64,000 nucleotides of DNA from assembly GCA_958402445.1 (NCBI GenBank), contig CATXTO010000008.1, positions 19,667-83,666 of the forward strand. The letters are read 5' to 3'. How positions within the stretch are numbered: the first letter of the stretch is position 1; the number at the start of each line of letters is the position of its first letter. Below the pieces are notes generated by a model. The model worked only from the letters and a program-made list of their open reading frames with translations. It was not told the DNA's origin and made no database searches. Below are positions 32,562-41,562 of this stretch, piece after piece. The stretch is from an uncultured Eubacteriales bacterium (GTDB taxonomy: Bacteria; Bacillota; Clostridia; Oscillospirales; Oscillospiraceae). The translations under genes were made by a program, and so were the position numbers.

Positions 32562-32657
32562 ACGACAAACCTTATGAATAAAAAACGTACGCTTTTGGGT
32601 GGCCCAGGGCTATCCGCGGGCGTTCGTTTTTTCTATGCTTGCTTTCATTGGGCTCAA

Positions 32658-33083
32658 TTATGTTACATCGCTGGGATTGCTCTGTAAAATAGACTCCAAA
32701 CCCTTCTCCGGCGGTGCCTCCAGCCTCTTCCAGTCTTGGTCCCCCTCCCGCAAATACTGATCTCCAGCCAGATAATAGTTTTTCGTCTCCCCATTGCTAT
32801 ACTGCAAACAAATGGTTACCATGGCATCCTGTTCTGCATCTGGCGGGTCGGCAGGCGTTTCCGTCAAGGTCAAAGCCTGGAGATAGTCCAAAACCGCCTT
32901 GATTTTTTCCGGTCTGGTGTAGGTTCTGGCGTTTTTTTCTTTCTCTACGGACTGAATGGTGACCTGCGTCACGATTCGCGCGGCTTGCTCTTCTCCTCCT
33001 GGTGCAGCGCGCAGAACCGTACAACCCTGCAGAAGCAGGCACGCTGCAAAGCCCAAAGATAGAAAGCAACATCGTTTCCTCAT
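32658..33083 (-). CDS. Small lipoprotein of unknown function
   Basis: A 141-residue secreted lipoprotein. The signal MRKRCCFLSLGFAACLLLQGC has a clear lipobox (LQGC, Cys about 21). The mature part is polar and includes ARIVTQVTIQSVEKEKNARTYTRPEKIKAVLDYLQAL and MVTICLQYSNGETKNYYLAGDQYLREGDQDWKRL, reminiscent of small beta-rich lipoproteins found in Clostridia. No function can be assigned. The start is set at 33083 with GAGGG upstream rather than the GTG at 33089. It lies 16 bases behind the small ORF on the same strand, so the two form an operon. Confidence 0.75.
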   Translation of the reverse strand: MRKRCCFLSLGFAACLLLQGCTVLRAAPGGEEQAARIVTQVTIQSVEKEKNARTYTRPEKIKAVLDYLQALTLTETPADPPDAEQDAMVTICLQYSNGETKNYYLAGDQYLREGDQDWKRLEAPPEKGLESILQSNPSDVT

Positions 33084-33099
33084 AGACACATTCCCTCTT

Positions 33100-33261
33100 T
33101 CACTGAAACCGGAATCCTTCCGTCAGAAGAATCCGGAGATTGGCCTGCCACTTTTCCGCCGACCCAAAAGGCAACTGCTCAAATCCCGGCACCTCGTGGA
33201 AAGAAACGACCTGGTCCCTCCAGTTAATCCAGATAATGTACATATTTTTTTCTTCCGTCAA
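33100..33261 (-). CDS. Small conserved-type protein (53 residues), first gene of the lipoprotein operon
   Basis: A TTG start at 33261 with a consensus AAGGAGG eight bases upstream gives MTEEKNMYIIWINWRDQVVS, then FHEVPGFEQLPFGSAEKWQAN, ending LTEGFRFQ. Short proteins beginning YIIWINW...VVSFHE and ending in an aromatic-Gln are, from memory, recurrent in Clostridia, but I know of no function. An ATG at 33243 is an alternative start but lacks a site. The gene is followed directly by the lipoprotein. Confidence 0.6.
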   Translation of the reverse strand: MTEEKNMYIIWINWRDQVVSFHEVPGFEQLPFGSAEKWQANLRILLTEGFRFQ

Positions 33262-33447
33262 AGCTGTCGCCTCCTTTTAGCATACCCAAACAACGTGGTT
33301 TCTTTCCCTATATTGATATAGACGCAATGGAACACATTTACGTGGCGGCGTTAAAAAATTTTCGTTTCTTCCGTGGGACAGTCACATGATATGATGGAAA
33401 CGATAGGTCTATGAACAAGCTATTCAAATGAATCAAAATTTTTTGAC

Positions 33448-33696
33448 TTATGCGGGACGGTCCTCATAATAGGTTTTTGATGGTTTGCATGAGCGCTTCT
33501 TTTCCAGTCCATCAAACTGAAAGAGGTATTCAAACTTACAGTCAAACAGCCGAAGCAGAACCTCAATTTGTGGCCGGTTAAACATACCGGTCCGTTTCTT
33601 TTTTTCATAAGTAACGCGGGAAATACCCAGGATTTCCGCCATGTCTGCGTTGGTATACCCATAGCGTCTCTGTTCTGCCTCCAGATTATGAAACAT
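33448..33696 (-). CDS. Cro/CI-type HTH regulator (82 residues)
   Basis: A small DNA-binding protein: FHNLEAEQRRYGYTNADMAEILGISRVTYEKKKRTGMFNRPQIEVLLRLF contains a five-helix XRE-type domain (about 5-60). A short C-terminal tail EKKRSCKPSKTYYEDRPA follows. The start is set at 33696 with AAAGGGG upstream rather than the GTG at 33705. It is transcribed divergently from another HTH gene across a shared operator region with a consensus promoter on each strand, as in a phage-type genetic switch. No phage structural genes are near. Confidence 0.8.
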   Translation of the reverse strand: MFHNLEAEQRRYGYTNADMAEILGISRVTYEKKKRTGMFNRPQIEVLLRLFDCKFEYLFQFDGLEKKRSCKPSKTYYEDRPA

Positions 33697-33713
33697 CGTT
33701 TTCACCCCTTTAT

Positions 33714-33839
33714 GTTTTCGTTTCGCAACCTTACGATGCTATTATAGTTCCATTACGCAAACTTGTCAATAGAATTTGTCGAAAAAAGTTCGCAAAACGA
33801 AAACTTCTTGTTGACATCTGAACCTACTGGTACTATAAT
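33714..33839. promoter_or_regulatory. Divergent promoters with mirror-image operator boxes
   Basis: Minus strand: TTGACA (33769-33764) and TATAAT (33746-33741), 17-base spacer. Plus strand: TTGACA (33811-33816) and TATAAT (33834-33839), 17-base spacer. GTTTTCGTTTCGCAAC at 33714-33729 and the inverted TTCGCAAAACGAAAAC at 33789-33804 are near-identical boxes facing each other, with a third CGCAAAC at 33757-33763 inside the minus promoter. This resembles the multi-site operators used by paired HTH repressors. Confidence 0.75.
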
Positions 33840-33863
33840 TTTTGGTAGGAAGGAGGGGTTACG

Positions 33864-34190
33864 TTGACTTTTGGCGATAGATTGCGAGAAGCGCGGCTTC
33901 ACAACGGACTGACACAGGAACAATTGGCACAGCGAATCGGCGTGGCGAAATCCACTCTTACGGGGTACGAAAAAGGAAACCGGGAACCCGATGTGTTTAA
34001 AATTAAACGGATTTTGGAGGTGCTAGGTGTAGACTCCGACTATTTACTTGGCGTGACCCGTGCAAAGGACCATGACAAGACTACGGCTGAACTGTTGGCA
34101 AAGTACATGCAGCTCAACCAGGAATTTCAAAAAATTATTGACAACTTAATAGAACAATTTTTACAAATTCAGAGAGGGGAAAAACAATAG
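33864..34190 (+). CDS. XRE-family HTH repressor-like protein (108 residues)
   Basis: The N-terminal HTH_3 domain (about 5-62: FGDRLREARLHNGLTQEQLAQRIGVAKSTLTGYEKGNREPDVFKIKRI) is followed by a C-terminal helix rich in Gln, Leu and Asn that probably mediates oligomerisation. The start is TTG at 33864 with AGGAGGGG upstream; no ATG is available. The consensus promoter 25 bases upstream indicates strong transcription unless repressed. A terminator overlaps the stop codon. Confidence 0.88.
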   Translation: MTFGDRLREARLHNGLTQEQLAQRIGVAKSTLTGYEKGNREPDVFKIKRILEVLGVDSDYLLGVTRAKDHDKTTAELLAKYMQLNQEFQKIIDNLIEQFLQIQRGEKQ

Positions 34191-34214
34191 GACATCTTGT
34201 CTTATTGTTTTTTT
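34181..34214 (+). terminator. Terminator overlapping the end of the HTH gene
   Basis: A 14-bp stem (AAAACAATAGGACA / TGTCTTATTGTTTT, loop TCT, one G-U pair) with an extended T-run. The stop codon lies in the left arm. Confidence 0.9.
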
Positions 34215-34280
34215 CAACTCCATCGCTCCCTTATAAAATTAAGCTTTTAGTCGTCAGGCCGGCGATACTACCCACAAAAA

Positions 34281-34400
34281 GAGAACCTGCTAAGCCGCAA
34301 AGGTGCAGATTTTCGCGATTTAGGGGGTGTAAACCCGAGCCGACCACTGTGGTGCTGAAAGTCCGGCTGGACCTTCATCTCAGCAGGCTTTCTTGTTCTC
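34281..34400 (+). ncRNA. Candidate structured non-coding RNA between the HTH gene and metK
   Basis: Nested complementary arms are visible: GAGAA (34281-34285) with TTCTC (34396-34400), and CCTGCT (34286-34291) with AGCAGG (34382-34387). AGCCG (34338-34342) pairs with CGGCT (34364-34368) around an ACCAC-TGT-GGT hairpin, and GGG with CCC around TGTAAA. In addition AAGGT (34300-34304) can pair with ACCTT (34371-34375) across a CGC/GCG helix, as a pseudoknot would. No protein frame or downstream gene on this strand explains it. The shape recalls large Bacillota ncRNAs such as the raiA motif, but I cannot confirm the class. The flanking sequence to 34610 shows nothing else. Confidence 0.5.
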
Positions 34401-34613
34401 CCATCGGCGCAGGCATCATTTCTAAAAGATTGAGAACCCACCCGTTTTTCTTTCTTTTCATCGCTACGTTACTCGTACCTTCAGGTGTCAAACGAGCGGG
34501 CACCGACCTCGCACCGACGAGGCGCGCTTCTCATGCCCGCCCAGTTTCAACAAGCTGTAAGAATCTCCAGGCGGGTATGGTTGCCTGCCTAACTGCACCA
34601 ACAAAAGAAATGA

Positions 34614-34642
34614 TGCAGGGACGTGCTTTGCACGTCCCTGCA
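34614..34642. repeat. Perfect 13-bp hairpin related to the GTAGGGGCG family
   Basis: TGCAGGGACGTGC-TTT-GCACGTCCCTGCA, a perfect inverted repeat. It resembles the GGGCGTGCTTTGCACGCCC unit at 43.49 kb with compensating changes in both arms. Confidence 0.65.
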
Positions 34643-34758
34643 AACCGGAATGGCACAAATAGACGCGAATTTGCCCACAGTGTATGCGACAATCGGCCCT
34701 ACACTGAATAGACGACCTTTCGCCGTCTCGCCTCGAGCGCAGTTGTAATTCGGATCAT

Positions 34759-34787
34759 AAAAAAGCGCCGCAACTGCGGCGCTTTTT
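34759..34787 (-). terminator. Bidirectional terminator between the ncRNA region and metK
   Basis: AAAAAAGCGCCGCA / TGCGGCGCTTTTT with an A-run on one side and a T-run on the other, so it can end metK transcription (minus) and anything entering from the plus strand. Confidence 0.85.
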
Positions 34788-34798
34788 CCGTTGTGATT

Positions 34799-35947
<1,149 letters not shown>

Positions 35948-36036
35948 GATAAAACGTTCCTTTCTTCTGACACAAACCCTTTCAAAAGCAGCACCCCGGC
36001 GCAGAACGCGACACAACTTTGCGTCCATCGGGACGC

Positions 36037-36069
36037 AAAAAAGACGCTCCGAAGATTCGGAACGCCTCA
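36037..36069 (-). terminator. Expression-platform terminator of the metK riboswitch
   Basis: On the minus strand GGCGTTCCGAA pairs with TTCGGAGCGTC and a run of six Ts follows. It sits nine bases after the aptamer, so ligand-bound RNA would terminate here. A second short hairpin (TTTGCGTCC-CGAT-GGACGCAAA) follows at 36041-36020. Confidence 0.85.
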
Positions 36070-36077
36070 GCTCGAAT

Positions 36078-36167
36078 CCTCATCTTTCGTCAAACGCCGG
36101 ATTTGGCACCTTGAAAATCAGGTTGCCGGGCTTCATCGGGCCGTTCCCTCCACCACTCTTGATAAGG
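36078..36167 (-). promoter_or_regulatory. SAM-I (S-box) riboswitch aptamer upstream of metK
   Basis: The minus strand reads CTTATCAAGAG, then GGTGGAGGGAACGGCCCGAT, GAAGCCCGGCAACC and GGTGCCAAATCC, the canonical S-box core (K-turn, pseudoknot loop and SAM-binding internal loop). P1 closes as CCTTATC (36167-36161) with GATGAGG (36084-36078). With the adjacent terminator it turns metK off when SAM is abundant. Confidence 0.95.
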
Positions 36168-36188
36168 CATTATTTAATTTCTTTCCCT

Positions 36189-36216
36189 ATTATACGCATC
36201 GAGGAGAAAAAGTCAA
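36189..36216 (-). promoter_or_regulatory. Promoter of the metK transcript
   Basis: On the minus strand TTGACT (36216-36211) and TATAAT (36194-36189) with a 16-base spacer. Transcription would start near 36182, just ahead of the riboswitch. Confidence 0.75.
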
Positions 36217-36378
36217 GTGGAATCCAAAAAAAATGTCCAAATTCGCCATCAGCAGTCCGCTCCGTCTAAAGCGGCCCGGTTTGCGGCAATACTAAATTGG
36301 AAAATTCCTTGTTTTGATATGGACTTTTTCCAACATATGGGCTAAAATAAAAGCCATAAGTCAAAGGAGTGAGGCCTG

Positions 36379-37251
36379 TTGAAAAATCTCCGCAGGAAAT
36401 TTGAGCGTTTTTGCTACCGGCATCAAAATAAGGGAATTCCCAATTTGATGCTTCTTTTGATCATCGGGAACGTTCTCGTATATATCGTCAACCTGGTGGA
36501 CCCCAGCAATGCGCTAGATTCTGTTTTATCCTTTAACCGAAGCGCCATTCTCCATGGGCAGATCTGGCGGCTGTTTTCTTACGTCCTGTTGGACATGAGC
36601 AGCCAGACCTTTCTCTATGCCATTCTTTTTGTCGTGTTCTATTTTCAGTTGGGACGCGCGCTGGAAAATACGTGGGGACGTTTCCGATTTAATCTGTTCT
36701 ATCTGTCCGGCACCTTGTTTCTGGACATTGCCGGATTTCTGCTGAACGTGCCCGCCGCCGCCACAACGCTGAACATGAGTCTGTTCCTGGCTTATGCCAC
36801 GCTATATCCGGAGACCCAGTTCCTGATCTTATTCATCATCCCCGTTAAGGCACGCTGGCTCGGGATTATCGATCTGGCCCTTTATCTGGTCCAACTGCTG
36901 CGTATTCCCCAATTTCCCTACAATCTTTTCCCCCTTTTTGCGCTGGCCAACTATTTCCTGTTCCTGGGAAAGGACTTTGTGAATATCTTCCCTATGTCCT
37001 GGCGCGTCAATGCGGGCCGGCTGAAGCCCCGGTCTCACAAAAGGAAGCCACCCAAATCCGTTCCTTTCCCTACCGCCGGCTCCTATACTGCCACGACCGC
37101 TCGCCCCGAGGCCCCGTATATGCACAAATGCACGGTCTGCGGACGGACAGACGTGACAAATCCGGAGCTGGAGTTCCGCTATTGCTCCAAATGCAAAGGC
37201 TACTACTGCTATTGCATTGACCATATCAACAATCACGCCCATATTCAATAG
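36379..37251 (+). CDS. Rhomboid-fold membrane protein with C-terminal zinc ribbon, probably not a protease
   Basis: A 290-residue protein. About six membrane helices span residues 20-205, arranged like a rhomboid (LLLIIGNVLVYIVNLV, HGQIWRLFSYVLL, FYFQLGRALENTWGRFRFNLFYLSG). The catalytic GxSx Ser and distal His are not evident (NVPAAATTLNMSLFLAYA in place of the serine motif), so it is likely an inactive rhomboid-like protein. A linker rich in Lys, Pro and Ser leads to a cytoplasmic zinc ribbon (CTVCGRTD...YCSKCKGYYCYC, about 252-280). The start is TTG at 36379 with AAAGGAG upstream. Function unknown. Confidence 0.75.
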   Translation: MKNLRRKFERFCYRHQNKGIPNLMLLLIIGNVLVYIVNLVDPSNALDSVLSFNRSAILHGQIWRLFSYVLLDMSSQTFLYAILFVVFYFQLGRALENTWGRFRFNLFYLSGTLFLDIAGFLLNVPAAATTLNMSLFLAYATLYPETQFLILFIIPVKARWLGIIDLALYLVQLLRIPQFPYNLFPLFALANYFLFLGKDFVNIFPMSWRVNAGRLKPRSHKRKPPKSVPFPTAGSYTATTARPEAPYMHKCTVCGRTDVTNPELEFRYCSKCKGYYCYCIDHINNHAHIQ

Positions 37252-37275
37252 TGCGGAACTTTGCTTGATTGCAGG

Positions 37276-37311
37276 AACCCGCCGGCAGAATTCTTCTGCC
37301 GGCGGGTTTTT
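37276..37311 (+). terminator. Terminator of the rhomboid-like gene
   Basis: A 15-bp perfect stem (AACCCGCCGGCAGAA / TTCTGCCGGCGGGTT, loop TTC) followed by TTT. Confidence 0.9.
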
Positions 37312-37496
37312 AATATTGATTCAAAGTCATTTTATCAGCGCGGAGCCCTTTCCAATCTAGAAAATAAACGCGGACAAGCGAAAAAAGCCCCCGCCGGTTT
37401 CCTTGCACCCGGTTATCTCGCCAACCCCTTTGTCCATGGAGGCTTCCCTCAGGTTCCTTGCCTTGTATGATATTCAGACGTCTGCTTTTGCCCCTT

Positions 37497-38717
37497 TCAG
37501 CCAGACAGATCCACTGCACGGCGCAAAATGGAATAGGCGGGGACCTGTTGAGGCAGCTGTAATTGTACGCGCATCTGAGGCGTACGGGCCTCTGAAAGCA
37601 ACTGCCCGGTCTCGTTTTTCAATACAGGCACCTGCATGGCAAACGGACGTGTATCCGGCCCCACCACCTGAATTTCTTCCCCGACCGCCATTTTATTGCG
37701 CAGGCTGACCCATGCTATACCGTTCGCATCGCAATGCTGCACAATGGCACAGACCTGCCATTGACGAATGTAGCGGGAGCTCTCTACAAATTGTCCCGGC
37801 TCTCCATAATAAAAGCCGGTGGAATAAACCCGATGAGAAACCCGCTCCACCTCATCCCGCCACACTGGGTCCAGCGGCATCCCCGCCGCTGCCGCGTCGA
37901 CGGCATGCCGATAGGCGCCGGTGACGACGGCCACATAATAAGCGGACTTAGCACGGCCCTCCAGCTTAATGCAATCAACGCCCGCAGCCATCAGATCTGG
38001 CAAATGGTCGATCATACACAGGTCCCGGGAGTTGAGAATGTAGCTGCCCTTCTCGTCCTCCAAAACCGGGAAATACTCGCCGGGTCGCTTCTCCTCCATC
38101 AAGGCATACTGGTAGCGGCAGGGCTGAGCGCAGGCCCCCCGGTTTGCATCCCGCCCGGTCATATAATTGGACAGGAGGCATCGGCCGGAGTAGGATACGC
38201 ACATGGCTCCGTGGGCAAAGGCCTCCAGCTCCAACTCCCTGGGCGTCTCTGATCGAATTCGATGGATTTCCTCCAAGCTCAGCTCCCGAGCCAGCACCAC
38301 CCGGCTGGCGCCCAATTCAAACCAGGCCCGGGCGCAGGCGCTGTTCGCCACAGATTGCTGCGTGGATATGTGGCGCTGGCAGCGGGGGGCATATTGCTTT
38401 GCCAATTGAAAGACGCCCAAGTCCGCTAGAATCAGGGCGTCCACGCCGGCGTTGTCCAACTGCTCTAGGTATGCGGGCAGCCGCGGTACCTCCTCTCCTC
38501 TGGGCATGGTATTCACCGCGGCGTGCACCCGCACACCGTGCTCATGGGCAAACCGCACCGCCTTCGGCAGTTCTTCGTCGTTAAAATTGCCTGCAAAAGC
38601 GCGCATGCCAAAGCGAGTCCCGGCCAGGTAAACTGCGTCGGCGCCGTATCGCACAGCCATGACGAGCCGCTCCATGTCCCCGGCGGGGGACAGCAGCTCA
38701 AGGCTCCTCAGGTTCAT
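37497..38717 (-). CDS. U32 family peptidase
   Basis: A 406-residue U32-family protein: LELLSPAGDMERLVMAVRYGADAVYLAG at the N-terminus, and the family signature in LEAFAHGAMCVSYSGRCLLSNYMTGRDANRGACAQPCRYQY (about 165-205), with cysteines that in the homologues RlhA, TrhP and UbiU/V bind an Fe-S cluster. Such proteins mostly act in RNA hydroxylation or prephenate-dependent tRNA modification rather than proteolysis. It overlaps the end of mltG by 20 bases; the start at 38717 (ATG) is the best available though its ribosome site is poor. Confidence 0.87.
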   Translation of the reverse strand: MNLRSLELLSPAGDMERLVMAVRYGADAVYLAGTRFGMRAFAGNFNDEELPKAVRFAHEHGVRVHAAVNTMPRGEEVPRLPAYLEQLDNAGVDALILADLGVFQLAKQYAPRCQRHISTQQSVANSACARAWFELGASRVVLARELSLEEIHRIRSETPRELELEAFAHGAMCVSYSGRCLLSNYMTGRDANRGACAQPCRYQYALMEEKRPGEYFPVLEDEKGSYILNSRDLCMIDHLPDLMAAGVDCIKLEGRAKSAYYVAVVTGAYRHAVDAAAAGMPLDPVWRDEVERVSHRVYSTGFYYGEPGQFVESSRYIRQWQVCAIVQHCDANGIAWVSLRNKMAVGEEIQVVGPDTRPFAMQVPVLKNETGQLLSEARTPQMRVQLQLPQQVPAYSILRRAVDLSG

Positions 38718-40269
38718 TGCTGCCACGGTTCAGGCTGTCCAGAAACGCCTGGTGCTCCTCATACGTCTCTGAAAAATGGTGAGTCCGGTCCACATCCAGC
38801 GCATAGTAATAGTAGTTGGTATCTACGGGATGAAGCGCCGCCCGCAGACTGTTGAGGCCAGGGTTGGAAATAGGGCCCACCGGCAGGCCAGCGTTTTTAT
38901 AGGTGTTGTAAGGACTGTCCACTTGCAGGTCCTCGTAGGTCAAGGTCGCCTTCCATTCCCCCAGGGCGTACTGGACCGTGGCGTCAATCCCCAGATAGAG
39001 GGTATCCGGGTCGCAAAGGCGGTTATAAATGACGGAGGCAATGGTGGCGCTTTCGCTGGTACCGGCGGTCTCCCGCTCAATCATGGAGGCCACAATCACC
39101 ACATCCCGCACCGTCATCCGGCGGGCGTCTATTTCCTCCTGGGAATATCCGTAGCCAGCCAGCTTCTCCCCCACCCATTCGTTGAGCTGCTCGATATCAT
39201 CCTGCAGCGTCTCGTCGAACCGGTAGTCAAAATTCCGAAGCATTTTTCGAATGACCCGCTCCGGATCGTCGTCCGTATAAAAGTCATAGGTGTCCGGGAA
39301 CAGAAAGCCCTCCAGACAATTGGCGGTTCCCCGGTCCACATCTTCCAGGAACCAAAATTCCCCTACGTCTCCGCTGGCCGCGGTCTCCTCCAACTCCTCC
39401 ACGGTACACACACCGTTTTTCTCCAGCAATTTAAAAATTTGATCACACTCGAAGCCCTCTGGGATCATGACCTCGACCTCCGTCCGGGCGGAGGAGGACC
39501 GGCCCATGGCGTTCACCATTGCATGATAATCGTAAATACAATTTAAGGTAAAGGTCCCCGCACTGATTTTATCCCTAGCATTGGTCAGGGAGCTGTAGAC
39601 GTTAAATAGCTTGGGATATCGAATCAGGCCGGCGTCCGAAAGCTTTTGGGTGATATCATGCATGGTGTCGGAATCGGTGATGGTGATAGTGACCTCCCGC
39701 TCCTGCTTGGTCAGGGCTAGCACATCGTCGGCCCAAACCCAAACCACCCTTGCCAGGGTGAAACTGACGCCTAATACAATTGCCCACAGAATTAGACTGC
39801 TTAAAAAATGGGGAATCCCCAGCAAACCGCTGCCCCGTTTTTTTACGGGCTTCCTCCGACGTCTGTACGGAGGCGGCGCGCTCCCAAGTTCGTCTTCTTG
39901 TTCATCCCCCGACTCCTCGAAGGCTCGCTCAAAATTTTCATCAAATGCATCTCGGTACTCCTGATCCCGAAACTCCTCCCCCGTCTGCTCGGGCAGTTCC
40001 TCCGGCGTCTCCGGCAGACGCGAAGCCGACGGTTCCTCGATCTGCTCCTTCGCCTCCCGGAGAATCCGCTCTACTTCTTCCTCCGTCGGATCTGTGAGCC
40101 CCAGTGCGTCCATAGCAAATTCGTCTGGGACGATCTCCTCATAATCCTCCGGCAGAATATCCTCCAGTTCCCCACTCCGGGCAGAGAAATCCTCCAGCTC
40201 AGGGATCTGAAATTCCTCTAAATTCTCTGGATTCCCTTCATTCGGCTCAAAGCGTTCATCATGCGACAT
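38698..40269 (-). CDS. mltG: Endolytic murein transglycosylase (YceG/MltG) with long acidic N-terminus
   Basis: A 523-residue membrane-anchored lytic transglycosylase that cuts nascent glycan strands and sets their length. An unusually long acidic, Glu/Pro-rich cytoplasmic region (1-150) precedes one membrane helix (FLSSLILWAIVLGVSFTLARVVWVWA). The LysM-like VTITDSDTMHDITQKLSDAGLI follows, then the YceG catalytic domain with the active Glu in VIVASMIERETAG (about 396) and IASVIYNRL. The C-terminal DSPYNTYKNAGLPVGPISNPGLNSLRAALHP is diagnostic. AGGAGGG precedes the ATG. Confidence 0.95.
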   Translation of the reverse strand: MSHDERFEPNEGNPENLEEFQIPELEDFSARSGELEDILPEDYEEIVPDEFAMDALGLTDPTEEEVERILREAKEQIEEPSASRLPETPEELPEQTGEEFRDQEYRDAFDENFERAFEESGDEQEDELGSAPPPYRRRRKPVKKRGSGLLGIPHFLSSLILWAIVLGVSFTLARVVWVWADDVLALTKQEREVTITITDSDTMHDITQKLSDAGLIRYPKLFNVYSSLTNARDKISAGTFTLNCIYDYHAMVNAMGRSSSARTEVEVMIPEGFECDQIFKLLEKNGVCTVEELEETAASGDVGEFWFLEDVDRGTANCLEGFLFPDTYDFYTDDDPERVIRKMLRNFDYRFDETLQDDIEQLNEWVGEKLAGYGYSQEEIDARRMTVRDVVIVASMIERETAGTSESATIASVIYNRLCDPDTLYLGIDATVQYALGEWKATLTYEDLQVDSPYNTYKNAGLPVGPISNPGLNSLRAALHPVDTNYYYYALDVDRTHHFSETYEEHQAFLDSLNRGSNEPEEP

Positions 40270-40332
40270 GGTCTACCCTCCTGTTCTCCCCTGTGGAGAC
40301 AGCCGGCGATGCGGCGTATGTCAATACCGCCC

Positions 40333-40887
40333 TCATGCGGGACGGATCACCAAATCTGCCGCCGCGGCCTCTGCCGCCTCCGGACCCCGGAGCGCGGAGA
40401 CCAACTCCAGCGCGAAGGCCACGGCGCAGCCGGCGGAGGTACCGGTAATCACCATGCCGTCCCGAACCACCGCCGCGTCCGGGATCAGCAGCCCCGCCTG
40501 CATCTGCTCTTGCAGCGCAGGATTCGGAAAGCAGGTACACCGCTTGCCGTCTATCAGGTGCAGATCGGCCAAAACCGTCGGGCCGGCACAGATGGCGGCC
40601 ACAAATTTCCCGTTTTCGGCTGCGAAGCGGACCGCTTCCAGCACCTGCGGGCAAGCCCGAATGCTGGAGACGCCTCCCATCCCGCCGGGAAGCACAATCA
40701 TCTCCAGCTGCGTCAAATCCATTTGCGCCACTGTCAGATCAGCCCGCAAGGTGATATTGTGCGCACCCGCAACCTCCAGACCGCCGATGCCCACATAGGC
40801 CACCGGCACGCCAGCCCGACGCAGCACGTCAACCGGCGCTACAGCTTCTATTTCCTCAAACCCAGTCCCTAAAATGACATAAACCAC
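40333..40887 (-). CDS. DJ-1/PfpI family protein (YajL-like)
   Basis: A 184-residue class I glutamine amidotransferase-like protein. The nucleophile elbow FVAAICAGPTVLAD holds the reactive cysteine (about 100), with a glutamate in GTGFEEIEAVAPVDVLRRAG near the N-terminus. Family members include deglycase/chaperone YajL, ThiJ and PfpI; stress or glyoxal protection is the usual assignment but not proven here. The start is GTG at 40887 with GGAGGA upstream, three bases after the tmk stop, so it belongs to the tmk operon. Confidence 0.9.
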   Translation of the reverse strand: MVYVILGTGFEEIEAVAPVDVLRRAGVPVAYVGIGGLEVAGAHNITLRADLTVAQMDLTQLEMIVLPGGMGGVSSIRACPQVLEAVRFAAENGKFVAAICAGPTVLADLHLIDGKRCTCFPNPALQEQMQAGLLIPDAAVVRDGMVITGTSAGCAVAFALELVSALRGPEAAEAAAADLVIRPA

Positions 40888-40890
40888 AAG

Positions 40891-41559
40891 TCAATCCTCC
40901 AAACACATCCGTATTTGCCCGTAAATTTCCCCATGGATTTCCTCCGGTGGCCGCATGGCGCCGCCTTTCGCGCAGGAAATCACCTTCCAACCATAAAAGG
41001 CCGCCGCTTCCATCCCTGTTTGGCGGCACTGCTGCAAATAAGCGCCGTCCCGCTCGTGAATATCCGCCCGGGTATGCGTGTCTTGCTCCCGCTTGCGCAT
41101 CATGGCCTCTGTCAGCGCGGTGGGCGCGTCCAAATAGAGCACCAAATCCGGACGGGGCAAGCCAAGGCGGTCCAGCTCAAAATCATAGAGCCACCGGAAA
41201 AATGCCTGTCGCTCCCGGCCAAGGAGCTTGGCCCCCTGGTGTACGGCGTTGGATGTGGTGTACCGGTCCGACAAAACCAGGCCGCCTCTTTGATAATAGT
41301 CTTTCCAAACCTTTCGATAGGATGCAAACCGGTCCACCGCGTAAAAGGCGCTTGCCGCATAGGGGTTCACATCCGCGGGGCTCTCCCCAAACTCTCCGTT
41401 TAAATACATACGAATCAGCGCGGAGGAGGGCTCCTCATACTGCGGGAACACCAGCCTCTGAAAATCCACCCGTTCCGCCGTCAGGCGCTCTGTCAGCAGC
41501 TGAAACTGGGTGGACTTCCCAGATCCGTCGGTTCCCTCAAAAACGATCAGCTTTCCCAT
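40891..41559 (-). CDS. tmk: Thymidylate kinase
   Basis: Phosphorylates dTMP to dTDP (222 residues). The P-loop FEGTDGSGKSTQ (about 7-18), the DR motif in LVLSDRYTTSNAVHQG, and the LID segment MMRKREQDTHTRADIHERDGAYL are clear. It is three bases downstream of the WecG/TagA-like gene and followed by the DJ-1 gene. Confidence 0.95.
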   Translation of the reverse strand: MGKLIVFEGTDGSGKSTQFQLLTERLTAERVDFQRLVFPQYEEPSSALIRMYLNGEFGESPADVNPYAASAFYAVDRFASYRKVWKDYYQRGGLVLSDRYTTSNAVHQGAKLLGRERQAFFRWLYDFELDRLGLPRPDLVLYLDAPTALTEAMMRKREQDTHTRADIHERDGAYLQQCRQTGMEAAAFYGWKVISCAKGGAMRPPEEIHGEIYGQIRMCLED

Positions 41560-41562
41560 GGC

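Noticed and set aside
34281..34400. Cobalamin riboswitch
   Set aside because: GGTGTAAACCC, CCACTGT and AGTCCGG recall parts of the cobalamin core, but the order and spacing do not fit the whole consensus and no gene follows on that strand.
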